NCBI GenBank assembly: GCA_021789095.1
Contig: JAJYJX010000002.1
Span: forward strand, 1 to 34,037
Source: a bacterium
GTDB lineage: Bacteria; JAMCPX01
Reading direction: 5' to 3'
DNA length: 34,037 bases
Both the position numbers and the translations under genes were made by a program. Under the pieces are notes generated by a model. That model was not told the origin of the DNA and searched no databases. It saw nothing but the letters and a program-made list of their open reading frames with translations. Shown here in pieces: positions 25,985 to 33,844 of the stretch (positions are counted from its first letter, which is position 1; every line of letters starts with the position of its first letter).

Positions 25985-26932
25985 ATGTTACGGAGTTTAT
26001 TAATCATTGATGATTCTACCAGGGCCAGAAATGAGATAAAGTCTGTACTTGCAACTACAGGACTGTTCAGCATGTTCTACGAGGCTCCTGACGGCATATC
26101 AGGTTTCAAAGAGATGATTTCAAATCCACCTGATATGGTAATATGTAATGTGTTTATGCAGGACCCCAACGGTTTAAAGTTTCTTAAGCTGAAAAAGTCC
26201 CGCCATGAATTTGACAGCATACCCGTCCTTGTCGTTGCAAACAAGAATGACCTGAAAAAGAAACTGCATGTGCTTGAAGAAGGCGCACATGACTATGTTA
26301 CAAAGCCCTTTACACCCATCGAGCTTGTAACAAGCGTTAAATCGCACCTCAGAATAAAGGTCCTTCATGATGAACTTGTTGCAGCGAACAAGAAACTTCA
26401 GATGCTCGAGATGCTTTCAAACATTGACCCGCTGACAGGCCTGTACAACAGGCGGTTTTTCCTGCATACGCTCGAGAGGGAATTTGAAAGGGTAAACCGG
26501 TATAGCAGGCCATTATCCATGCTGATGCTTGACATGGATCACTTCAAATACATCAATGACAGATGCGGACATCCTTCCGGTGACAAGGTCTTAAACATCG
26601 TTGCCGGAATACTCAACACGGGCCTCAGGAAAATGGATGTCTGCGCAAGGTACGGCGGGGACGAGTTTATAATAATGCTTCCTGAAACAAACAGTCATGG
26701 AGCAATGGCTGTTGCAGAACGGTACATGAAGAAGATGCGGCAGCAGGCTTTTGCCTCTCTGTGCGACAAGTTGGATAAAACAACATGTTCAATCGGCATA
26801 TCGTGCATACCTGCATCCCCTATAAAAAATGTGGATGACTTTTTAAAGTCTGTTGACGATGCACTTTACATAGCAAAGAACTCGGGAAGAAACAGGATCT
26901 CGGTCTATAGCAGCCAGTCACACAATATGTAA
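25985..26932 (+). CDS. Diguanylate cyclase with degenerate receiver domain (REC-GGDEF)
   Basis: A 315-residue PleD/WspR-like protein: an N-terminal receiver domain (about 1-120), a short coiled linker, and a GGDEF domain (about 140-310) that makes cyclic di-GMP from two GTP. The GGDEF active site is intact (RYGGDEF, residues 222-228), as is the inhibitory I-site RKMD (215-218). In the receiver, the acidic pair (Asp9, Asp10) and Lys107 (YVTKPF) remain. The phospho-acceptor Asp is Asn55 (DMVICNVFMQDPNG), and the switch Thr/Ser is Ala85. It is therefore probably not activated by phosphorylation. ATG at 25985 (MLRSLLIIDDS) is preferred over an in-frame TTG at 25967; no Shine-Dalgarno supports either. 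It is divergent from glk and converges with the mutase gene. Confidence 0.9.
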   Translation: MLRSLLIIDDSTRARNEIKSVLATTGLFSMFYEAPDGISGFKEMISNPPDMVICNVFMQDPNGLKFLKLKKSRHEFDSIPVLVVANKNDLKKKLHVLEEGAHDYVTKPFTPIELVTSVKSHLRIKVLHDELVAANKKLQMLEMLSNIDPLTGLYNRRFFLHTLEREFERVNRYSRPLSMLMLDMDHFKYINDRCGHPSGDKVLNIVAGILNTGLRKMDVCARYGGDEFIIMLPETNSHGAMAVAERYMKKMRQQAFASLCDKLDKTTCSIGISCIPASPIKNVDDFLKSVDDALYIAKNSGRNRISVYSSQSHNM

Positions 26933-26939
26933 CAAAAAT

Positions 26940-28577
26940 TTAAAAAATCGCCGGGTCCCTGTACTCCCCGAACACGCTTCTCATTACATCCATGATCTCG
27001 CCTATGGACGCGTATGCCTCAACAGCTTCAAGGACAAAAGGCATAAGATTGTTTTTACCGTTTGCGGCGTCCTGTAACCTTTCCAGCGTGTCTCTGACCT
27101 TCACATTGTCCCTGCCCGATTTTATCCTGCCTGTTCTTTCCTTCTGCTTCTGCTCGACCTCGGGCGGGATAACGAGTATAGGTATGTCTCCTTTTTCTTC
27201 CATCCTGTATTTGTTCACACCCACTACAACCTTCTGCATACCGTCTATCTGCCTCTGATATCGGTAAGCCGCATCCGCTATCTCCATCTGCGGATAACCC
27301 TGTTCTATGGCTGGTATCATCCCGCCCATCTGATCTATCTTGTTTATGTAGTACCATGCATCCTGCTCGATCTCGTCTGTGAGTTTTTCTATAAAATATG
27401 CACCGCCGATCGGATCGATAATATTTGCAACACCGCTTTCCTCCGCGATGATCTGCTGTGTACGCAGCGCAACGGTAACAGCCTGCTCCGTGGGAAGTGC
27501 AAGTGTTTCATCCATGGAGTTTGTGTGGAGCGACTGTGTACCGCCGAGCACTGCTGCAAGCGCCTGCAATGCAACGCGTACAATGTTGTTCATGGGCTGC
27601 TGTGCAACGAGGCTGCAGCCTGCTGTCTGTGTGTGGAACCTCAGCCTCAATGATTCCGCCTTTTTTGCATTGAACCTTCCCTTCATGATCCTTGACCACA
27701 TCCTTCTGGCTGCGCGGAACTTGGCTATCTCTTCAAAAAAATCTATATGTGCATCAAAAAAGAATGAAAGCCTTGGAGCAAAATCATCAACATCGAGCCC
27801 GCGCTCTATGCCCGCCCTGATATACGCTATGCCGTCTGCCAGGGTGAATGCCAGCTCCTGCACAGCAGTTGAGCCTGCCTCCCGTATATGGTATCCGCTT
27901 ATACTTATAGTGTTCCATTTCGGAACATGCTTTGAGCAGTATTCGAATATATCCGTAATGATGCGCATGGAAGGCCCGGGAGGGTATATCCATGATTTCT
28001 GCGCTATGTATTCCTTCAGTATGTCATTCTGGATCGTTCCGCTTATCAGCTTTGGACTCACGCCCTGCTTTCTGGCAACTGCTATATACATTGCAAGCAG
28101 GACTATTGCAGGTGCGTTTATGGTCATGGATGTTGTTATTCTGTCAAGAGGTATGCCGTCAAAAATGACCTCCATATCTTTCAATGTGTCTACGGCAACA
28201 CCGCACTTGCCCACCTCTCCGGCTGCTCTGGGGTGATCGGAATCGTAACCCATTATCGTCGGCATGTGGAATGCAACCGAAAGCCCTGTCTGCCCGTGCG
28301 CTAGGAGATACTTGTAACGCCTGTTTGTTTCCTCCGCAGTGCCGAAGCCTGAGAACTGGCGTATGGTCCATAGCCTTCCCCTGTACATATTCTCATACAC
28401 ACCCCTGGTGTACGGATATCCTCCGGGCAGGCCCAGTTTCATATTATAGTCAAAGCCTTCAAGATCCTGATCCGTGTACAGGGGATCCAGTTCTTTGTCA
28501 GATATCGTTGAATATCTCTTGAGCCTGTTTCCTGAGAATTTTCCCTTGTTGTTTATCGTGTTATTTTTCGATCCCAT
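26940..28577 (-). CDS. icmA: AdoCbl-dependent acyl-CoA mutase large subunit, isobutyryl-CoA mutase type
   Basis: A 545-residue TIM-barrel subunit of the methylmalonyl-CoA mutase family, without the C-terminal B12-binding domain, so a separate small subunit (not in this window) is needed. Family landmarks are [65 protein letters not shown] and [14 protein letters not shown]. Two residues decide substrate choice. Methylmalonyl-CoA mutase has Tyr89 and Arg207, which hold the substrate carboxylate. Isobutyryl-CoA mutase has Phe and Gln at these places. Here RQFSGF gives Phe75 and IAQKSW gives Gln193, the same 118-residue spacing. It should therefore isomerise isobutyryl-CoA and n-butyryl-CoA, or a similar uncharged acyl-CoA, by a radical mechanism. 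It overlaps the adenosyltransferase gene by 17 bases. Confidence 0.88.
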   Translation of the reverse strand: MGSKNNTINNKGKFSGNRLKRYSTISDKELDPLYTDQDLEGFDYNMKLGLPGGYPYTRGVYENMYRGRLWTIRQFSGFGTAEETNRRYKYLLAHGQTGLSVAFHMPTIMGYDSDHPRAAGEVGKCGVAVDTLKDMEVIFDGIPLDRITTSMTINAPAIVLLAMYIAVARKQGVSPKLISGTIQNDILKEYIAQKSWIYPPGPSMRIITDIFEYCSKHVPKWNTISISGYHIREAGSTAVQELAFTLADGIAYIRAGIERGLDVDDFAPRLSFFFDAHIDFFEEIAKFRAARRMWSRIMKGRFNAKKAESLRLRFHTQTAGCSLVAQQPMNNIVRVALQALAAVLGGTQSLHTNSMDETLALPTEQAVTVALRTQQIIAEESGVANIIDPIGGAYFIEKLTDEIEQDAWYYINKIDQMGGMIPAIEQGYPQMEIADAAYRYQRQIDGMQKVVVGVNKYRMEEKGDIPILVIPPEVEQKQKERTGRIKSGRDNVKVRDTLERLQDAANGKNNLMPFVLEAVEAYASIGEIMDVMRSVFGEYRDPAIF

Positions 28578-29106
28578 CCCTTGCCTGCACTCCTTTGTGA
28601 TAATAATGCTTGATCTCCCTCATCTCTGTAACAAGGTCCGCCCGGTCGATGATCTCCTGTTTTGCATACCTGCCTGTAATGATGAGCTCTACATCGGGAG
28701 GTTTGTGCGATATGAGTTCAAGGGCGTCTTTTAGTGGGATAAGACCGAAGTCTATGGCAACATTGAGTTCATCGAGTATGACAATATTATACTTCCTGCC
28801 CGTAAGCGCCTGCTGTGCGGTTTTCAAACCCTTGCGCGCCATCTTTATGTCCTGTTCCGACGGACTACCCCTTTTTATGAAATGCGGTCCCCCCGCCTGC
28901 ACAATCTTCAGGTACGGCGAGAGCATTTTCTGCGCTTTCAACTCACCGTAATCTATCTTGCCCTTCATGAACTGTATTATGATGCTCTTGTATCCATGCC
29001 CTGCCGCACGTAACGCAAGGCCAAGTGAGGCGGTCGTTTTTCCCTTGCCGTTACCTGTATAAACCTGAATGAATCCGGGTCCTTTCGTATCTTTCTTGTT
29101 CATCAA
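28561..29106 (-). CDS. cobO: Cob(I)alamin adenosyltransferase, CobA/CobO/BtuR type
   Basis: A 181-residue ATP:corrinoid adenosyltransferase that attaches the 5'-deoxyadenosyl group to cob(I)alamin, making the cofactor of the mutase encoded next. It has an N-terminal P-loop ([14 protein letters not shown], Gly18 to Thr25), the family segments [12 protein letters not shown] and [18 protein letters not shown], and [13 protein letters not shown]...[26 protein letters not shown] at the C-terminus. Many family members lack much beyond this, so it is full length. The ATG overlaps the pepA stop by 4 bases, and its 3' end overlaps the mutase start by 17 bases. This placement argues that it supplies AdoCbl locally to the mutase. 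No cobalamin riboswitch is visible upstream in the operon. Confidence 0.95.
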   Translation of the reverse strand: MMNKKDTKGPGFIQVYTGNGKGKTTASLGLALRAAGHGYKSIIIQFMKGKIDYGELKAQKMLSPYLKIVQAGGPHFIKRGSPSEQDIKMARKGLKTAQQALTGRKYNIVILDELNVAIDFGLIPLKDALELISHKPPDVELIITGRYAKQEIIDRADLVTEMREIKHYYHKGVQARDGIEK

Positions 29107-30560
29107 AGTCCTTCAAAAAATTGCACAAGCAGCCGTATGCCGGCACCTGTGGCGCCCCTTTTGAAATAGGGCTTTGGCTTTTCGAGATATGCCGTACCGG
29201 CAATATCAATGTGCGCCCAGTTTGCATCTCCGATAAATTCTTTTAAAAATATACCTCCCTGTATAGTGCCTGCCCAGCGCGAGCCTGCGTTCTTGATATC
29301 GGCAACCTCGCTCTTCAGCAGGTCTTTGTAATCATCCCACATGGGCAGTTCCCACAGTCTGTCCCCGCTTTCCTCACCTGCCTTTATAAGTGCTTTCACC
29401 AGCTTGTCATCGCTGCCCATAATGCCGCTTGCCTCGGTCCCAAGAGCAACCACACATGCACCTGTCAGCGTGGCGAGGTCTATAATGGCCTTAGGCCTGT
29501 ATGTTTTGACAGCATAGTTGAGTGCATCTGCGAGGATCATCCTGCCCTCAGCATCCGTCGATATAATTTCCACGGTCTTGCCTGACAGCGTTTTTACGAC
29601 GTCGCCCGGCTTCTGTGCCCTGCCACCCGGCATGTTCTCCGTAAGCGGCATAACGGCAACAATGTTGAGAGGCAGCCGGAGCCTGGCCGCAAGTATGGTA
29701 GTCATTGCAACCGCAGCAGCTCCGCACATGTCAAACTTCATGTCTTCCATACCGCTGCTCGGCTTTATGGAGATACCTCCGCTGTCAAAGGTGATGCCTT
29801 TGCCTACAAGTGCGTACCATCCGGTTTTTTTTGAACCCTTATATTCAAGTATGACGACCTTCGGGGGTTCAGCACTGCCTTGTGCAACGCCCAGGAATGC
29901 TCCCCACCCCATCTTCTGAAGCACAGGCCTGTCAAGCACCTTTACCCGTACACCCTGTTTTTTTGCTTCTGCACTCACCTCTTTTGTAAACACGGTCGGT
30001 GTCATGAGATTGCTCGGTGCATCGGCAAGCCCGCGGGCTTCATTGACCGCATCTGCAACCATACGGGCACGATCCATGACTTTTCCCGATACCTTTTTCC
30101 TGTCAAAGCTGTAAACGGAGATCACCGGCCCCGGTCCTTTACCGGCCTTCTTGTCATCGGATGATGTTTTGAGGTCATCGTAGCTGTACCTTGCCAGTAC
30201 AATGCCTTCGGTCAGGGCGCAGGCGGCGTCATCCGTTGAGATGTTTCCGGACGGCATCACCACAACGACCCTGTTCGCATGCACGGCCTCCGCATCCTTT
30301 GCTGCACCCGCGCCGATCCTCCTGTACGATTCCGTGGTTACCCTTTTTTTATCTTCGAGTTTTAAAAATGAATACCATGTTCCGTCCTGGCTTAAAAACC
30401 GCAGTCCGTTTTTCGCTTCTTTAAGCTGCGATTCAACATGCTTTACAATGCCGGGAGGTAAAGATTTTAGCACAATCTTTATGTTATCTTTAAAATACCC
30501 GTAAATCTTCAGTTCTGCTTTTACCTTATTATAGTCTCCTTCACCGGAAAGGATCTTCAC
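29103..30560 (-). CDS. pepA: Leucyl aminopeptidase (M17)
   Basis: A 485-residue cytosolic dizinc/manganese aminopeptidase that removes N-terminal residues, preferring Leu, from peptides. The N-terminal domain (about 1-165) is divergent, as is usual. The C-terminal catalytic domain has GKGITFDSGGISIKPSSGMEDMKFDMCGAA (Lys254, Asp259 and Asp277 as ligands or catalytic residues) and the signature STDAEGRMILADAL (Asp336, Glu338, Arg340; the first residue is Ser instead of the usual Asn). In some species PepA also binds DNA, which cannot be judged here. Its stop overlaps the cobO start by 4 bases and it follows a 74-residue protein by 24 bases. Coupling with cobO and the mutase suggests peptide/amino-acid catabolism feeding branched acyl-CoA. 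Confidence 0.95.
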   Translation of the reverse strand: MKILSGEGDYNKVKAELKIYGYFKDNIKIVLKSLPPGIVKHVESQLKEAKNGLRFLSQDGTWYSFLKLEDKKRVTTESYRRIGAGAAKDAEAVHANRVVVVMPSGNISTDDAACALTEGIVLARYSYDDLKTSSDDKKAGKGPGPVISVYSFDRKKVSGKVMDRARMVADAVNEARGLADAPSNLMTPTVFTKEVSAEAKKQGVRVKVLDRPVLQKMGWGAFLGVAQGSAEPPKVVILEYKGSKKTGWYALVGKGITFDSGGISIKPSSGMEDMKFDMCGAAAVAMTTILAARLRLPLNIVAVMPLTENMPGGRAQKPGDVVKTLSGKTVEIISTDAEGRMILADALNYAVKTYRPKAIIDLATLTGACVVALGTEASGIMGSDDKLVKALIKAGEESGDRLWELPMWDDYKDLLKSEVADIKNAGSRWAGTIQGGIFLKEFIGDANWAHIDIAGTAYLEKPKPYFKRGATGAGIRLLVQFFEGL

Positions 30561-30584
30561 CTTTGTTTTCCTCCTTTAATAGAT

Positions 30585-30809
30585 CTATGTGTCCTTGTAA
30601 AATGACGGATCAACATACCTGGGTTGTATGTTTGACGATGCACCGGGCTCGCTTATCCTGCTGATGGACGACATCATAATCTCGAGCCAGCCCGAAGCCG
30701 AGAGCAGGCTGATCGCCCTCTCGGAGGCGTCTCGCAGGACGCCGCGGTACACAATGCCGTTCGCAACGACCTCGACTTCTTTTCCTATAAGCTCTCTTAA
30801 TTGTTTCAT
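30585..30809 (-). CDS. Small conserved-looking protein, SH3/Sm-like
   Basis: A 74-residue protein that I do not recognise with certainty. The pattern MKQLRELIGKEVEVVANGIVYRGVLRDASERAISLLSASGWLEIMMSSISRI reads as five short beta strands ('GKEVEVVANGIVYRGVL' and so on), like a small barrel of the Sm/SH3 type often found in short deltaproteobacterial proteins. The last 20 residues are polar. It has a strong Shine-Dalgarno (GGAGG about 6 bases upstream of ATG) and clean spacing: 63 bases after the aldo/keto reductase gene and 24 before pepA. It is therefore very likely translated. Its function is unknown. Confidence 0.75.
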   Translation of the reverse strand: MKQLRELIGKEVEVVANGIVYRGVLRDASERAISLLSASGWLEIMMSSISRISEPGASSNIQPRYVDPSFYKDT

Positions 30810-30872
30810 ATGCTCCTCCGGATACCTCCGGCCATCCTGTCCACTATGAACAACCTGCGCGCCAAATGCAAG

Positions 30873-31889
30873 TTATGCCTTCGGGAGCCGGTCCTGTGCC
30901 TGCGTGTGGATCATCCAGTTCGGGTACTGGAGCCGCGGTGCCGTGATGTCTTCAAGCTTTTTCATGTAATCCTCGCTGATCTTAACATCTACCGATCCGA
31001 GGTTGTCCTTCAGCTGCTCCATATTTCTTGCGCCGAGTATGACAGACGTTACATACGGCTTTGTAAGGAGCCATGCGAGGGAGATCTGGGAGGGCGAGGA
31101 TTTCATCTTTGCCGACATCTCTTTTAGTACATCGACGACTTTGAACCCCACTTCCTTTTCAAAGAACGGGAACCATACTCCCCTGTCCCCTATGCGCGTG
31201 CCCGCAGGCGGCTGTTCATCCTTTTTGTACTTGCCGCTGAGGAACCCTCCTGAAAGCGGGCTCCACGGCAGTATGCCTATGCCCTTCTCCTGACATAACG
31301 GCACGATCTCGTATTCGATGTCCCTGCACAAAAGGCTGTAGTGCACCTGCGCCGTTTCAAACCGTGCAAGCGACAGCTTTTCGGATATACCCATGCTCAG
31401 CGCTGCCTGCCATGCCGCATAGTTCGAAAACCCGATGTACCTGACCTTGCCCGATCTGACGACATCATTCAGGCTAATCATGGTCTCCTCGAGCGGCGTC
31501 AGCGAGTCCCAGCCGTGCACCTGGTACAGATCGATGTAGTCCGTCCCCAGCCTTTTGAGGCTCCTGTCGACCGCATCGAAGATGTGCTTCCTGCTGAGCC
31601 CTGCATCGTTGTGTCCCTTGCCTGTCCTGCCCCTTACCTTCGTGGCTATGATAACATCCTGTCTCTTCGATCCAAGTGCCTTGCCCAGCATCTCTTCTGA
31701 CTGGCCTGCGCTGTATACATCCGCTGTGTCAAAGAAGTTAATACCATTGTAAATTGCTGTATTTACCATCTCGTCAGCTAGCTTCTGGTCAACACCGCCA
31801 AGTTTCCACTGGCTCTGCCCGAACGTCATAGTGCCGAAACAAAGCCTTGAAACTATAACACCTGTACTGCCCAATTTTGTGTATTCCAT
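30873..31889 (-). CDS. Aldo/keto reductase
   Basis: A 338-residue NADPH-dependent oxidoreductase of the AKR superfamily (YajO/Tas-like group). The catalytic tetrad is visible: Asp54 and Tyr59 in FFDTADVYSAGQSE, Lys84 in IIATKVRG and His125 in LYQVHGWD. The barrel is completed by VRSGKVRYIGFSNYAAWQ, GIGILPWSPLSGGFLSGKY and the cofactor-binding SVILGARNMEQLKDNL. It would reduce an aldehyde or ketone to an alcohol; the substrate is unknown. It is the first gene of the pepA-cobO-mutase unit. A good promoter (31917-31945) lies in front, and GGAGG is 6 bases before ATG. A link to the downstream acyl-CoA mutase is possible but not shown. Confidence 0.95.
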   Translation of the reverse strand: MEYTKLGSTGVIVSRLCFGTMTFGQSQWKLGGVDQKLADEMVNTAIYNGINFFDTADVYSAGQSEEMLGKALGSKRQDVIIATKVRGRTGKGHNDAGLSRKHIFDAVDRSLKRLGTDYIDLYQVHGWDSLTPLEETMISLNDVVRSGKVRYIGFSNYAAWQAALSMGISEKLSLARFETAQVHYSLLCRDIEYEIVPLCQEKGIGILPWSPLSGGFLSGKYKKDEQPPAGTRIGDRGVWFPFFEKEVGFKVVDVLKEMSAKMKSSPSQISLAWLLTKPYVTSVILGARNMEQLKDNLGSVDVKISEDYMKKLEDITAPRLQYPNWMIHTQAQDRLPKA

Positions 31890-31916
31890 ATTAACCTCCT
31901 TTCTTATACTAAGATA

Positions 31917-31945
31917 AATATAGTAAAACGGAATGCAATAGGCAA
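31917..31945 (-). promoter_or_regulatory. Promoter for the AKR-pepA-cobO-mutase operon
   Basis: On the minus strand, TTGCCT (complement of 31940-31945) and TATATT (complement of 31917-31922) are spaced exactly 17 bases apart. Transcription would start near 31910, giving a leader of about 20 bases that contains GGAGG. The leader is too short to hold a riboswitch. Confidence 0.6.
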
Positions 31946-31964
31946 TGGATTGAAAAAATAAAGA

Positions 31965-32658
31965 TTAGCGCTTGTGTTTGAAGGACGGTGGTATTGCAGA
32001 TCTGTATGCTTTGCCCCTGAGGAGCCTTGCCAGGGTAAGTGACGATTTCCCGAACCGCTTGTTTATGTTGTCCATTGTCATAAAAGCCCGCCGTAATTTG
32101 TTTTCCGACCGGAACAACGACCCGGTCGTAAACCTTGTAAGACCCGATACCGACACGCCGACAATCCTGACAGGCATTTTAAATCTGCGGTCTGAAAACA
32201 GCGTCAGAGCAGTCTCGGTCAAGCGTCATGCTGTTGCCGATGGAGCGGGCAAGCCCCAGCTCACGTCGTATACGCGGCTTGATCTTTTCCGCGATAGTAA
32301 GCGGATCTCCCATAAGATCACGTGAACCTGTTACATCCATGAATGCCTCGTCAATGGAATAGGCCTCGACAAGCGGAGTAAAATCATACAGGATCTTCAA
32401 GAAGGCATGCGAGTACTTTATGTATTCTTCGATATGAGCGTTCGTAAATATGATACCGGCGTATCGCTTTTTTGCCTCTCCTACTGTCATGCCCGTCTTA
32501 ACGCCGTATTTTCTCGCTTCATAGGACGGAGAAAGGACAACCGTCCTCTTGCCTGTACCTATAACAGCGATAGGCTTGCCTGCCAGGGACGGATTAAAGA
32601 TCTTCTCGACAGACGCGAAGTACGCGTCCATATCAACATGGAGTATGTCTTTGTCCAT
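31965..32658 (-). pseudogene. dinB: DNA polymerase IV remnant with internal deletions and frameshift
   Basis: The Y-family lesion-bypass polymerase should be about 350-400 residues; only about 240 codons remain. The first 145 residues are intact palm/finger sequence (ILHVDMDAYFASVE with Asp9; SPSYEARKYGVKTGM; catalytic YSIDEAFMDVTGS). The frame then runs from RRELGLA directly into RSIGNSMTLDRD, which resembles the later linker before the little-finger domain, so about 90 residues are missing in between. A second break near 32222 changes frame: the last 80 codons read LTETALTLFSDRRFKMPVRIVGVSVSGL, the true C-terminal part, in another frame, ending KHKR. The product cannot fold as a polymerase. 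It lies beside the DUF2007 remnant and a restriction-modification pair. Confidence 0.88.
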
Positions 32659-32705
32659 ACTTTCATTCTATAGCATAAACCAGAAAAGGAAAAGAATGGC
32701 GATGT

Positions 32706-32867
32706 TTACGTCCCTTCGTCAGGAAAGCGTGCTTCGCGGATGATCTGTTTCACCCTTTCCAGATCCTCTTCCCTGACCATAAGGCGCACACCGATTGCAG
32801 CCGGGAAAACCCTGCCTATAGTATTGTCGGCGAGAAAGCTCTCTATGCTTTCCGCTGTTCGATAATT
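32706..32867 (-). pseudogene. Remnant of a DUF2007-like small protein gene
   Basis: A 53-codon open stretch without start codon or ribosome-binding site (upstream TAA at 32868). It translates to YRTAESIESFLADNTIGRVFPAA then IGVRLMVREEDLERVKQIIREA. The ending matches the usual close of DUF2007 'putative signal transducing' proteins ('GVRVMVREEDLEKAKEIL'), and 'YRTA...ESFLADN' their beginning. The middle of the domain is missing, so it is probably an internally deleted gene fragment. The bases between it and dinB or the methyltransferase hold nothing else that I recognise. Confidence 0.5.
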
Positions 32868-32908
32868 TTAATAGGTTATAAGGGACAATTGTACTTATTT
32901 TCTATAGA

Positions 32909-33844
32909 TTACTTTGAGGCCTTCTTTGCTCTGGCCCCATACTTTTCCTGCTTCTCACGTACAGATGTCTTGGGTTCATTCTCTCGTGCGGGATATATGA
33001 ATTCAAGGTTTGCTGACGAGAACATATCATCGTTCTCCTTTCGCAAGCGATCCTCGGTCATTTTGCAGTATTCAGGGTCAACTTCGATCCCAACGCTGTT
33101 CCTTACAGCCTTCATAGCAGCAACCATAGTCGTCCCTGTTCCGCAGAAGGGATCAACAACCGTATCACCAATAAAGGAAAACATCCTGACAAGCCTATAC
33201 GCCAGCTCCAACGGGAAAGGAGCAGGGTGCTCTCTGGTTGATGCTCCGGTAATATTCCAAAATTGCTGAAACCACTTATTGTACTCCTCCTTGGAAATCA
33301 TGCTGAACTTGCGTTGATGCTCCGTCGGTTGACGGTAGCCTCCCGGCTTCCGCTGCATCAGAATGAATTCAATATCATTTTTTATGATAGCATTTGGCTC
33401 ATATGGCTTCCCAAGAAACTTTGATCCATTGTTTACTTCGTAACTGGCATTGGCGATTTTGTGCCAGATAATCGGGTTAAGGTTGTCAAACCCGATCTTG
33501 CGACAGGCGACTGCAATGTCTGAGTGCAACGGCAAAACGACGTGTCTCCCGTAATGTTTTCTCGATAAACAAACGTCGCCAACAACACAAACTAATCGGC
33601 CCCCGGGGACCAGGATGCGATACATTTCCTTCCAGACTTTGGCCAACTCACCTACAAATTCCTCATAATCGGCCACGTGTCCAAGTTGATTCGGGTTCTC
33701 ATTGTACCGCTTGAGCGTCCAGTAAGGGGGAGAGGTAACAATAAGATGGACGGATTCATTCTCCAAAAATGGAACATCCCTCGCATCACCCTGTATCAGG
33801 CGGTGCGTCGTAACTTCCTGCTGGCCGGTCTCTTTTGTTGTCAT
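32909..33844 (-). CDS. DNA methyltransferase, beta-class amino-MTase (m4C or m6A)
   Basis: A 311-residue site-specific DNA methyltransferase of the N6/N4 type. Motif order is IV then I: catalytic TSPPYW (residues 37-42) comes first and the SAM-binding VDPFCGTGTTM (230-240) near the C-terminus, followed by VGIEVDPEYC. This is the beta-class circular permutation. TSPPY(W) is most often found in N4-cytosine enzymes, but some m6A enzymes share it. The central region (about 130-205) would hold the target-recognition part. The start overlaps the stop of the upstream gene (ATGA), an arrangement typical of restriction-modification pairs. The C-terminus is basic (EKQEKYGARAKKASK). The recognition sequence cannot be read from sequence alone. 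Confidence 0.93.
   Translation of the reverse strand: MTTKETGQQEVTTHRLIQGDARDVPFLENESVHLIVTSPPYWTLKRYNENPNQLGHVADYEEFVGELAKVWKEMYRILVPGGRLVCVVGDVCLSRKHYGRHVVLPLHSDIAVACRKIGFDNLNPIIWHKIANASYEVNNGSKFLGKPYEPNAIIKNDIEFILMQRKPGGYRQPTEHQRKFSMISKEEYNKWFQQFWNITGASTREHPAPFPLELAYRLVRMFSFIGDTVVDPFCGTGTTMVAAMKAVRNSVGIEVDPEYCKMTEDRLRKENDDMFSSANLEFIYPARENEPKTSVREKQEKYGARAKKASK

Noticed and set aside
27379-28236. Long plus-strand open frame of 285 codons
   Set aside because: It lies wholly antisense to the acyl-CoA mutase, has no Shine-Dalgarno sequence, and its translation is rich in Ser/Cys/Met with no recognisable motif; it is a shadow of the real gene.
26940-28577. Calling this gene methylmalonyl-CoA mutase
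   Set aside because: The two carboxylate-binding positions carry Phe and Gln in place of Tyr and Arg, so the isobutyryl-CoA mutase type fits better.
31890-31964. Cobalamin riboswitch upstream of the cobO-containing operon
   Set aside because: The leader between the likely transcription start and the first gene is only about 20 bases, and no B12-box-like sequence is visible.
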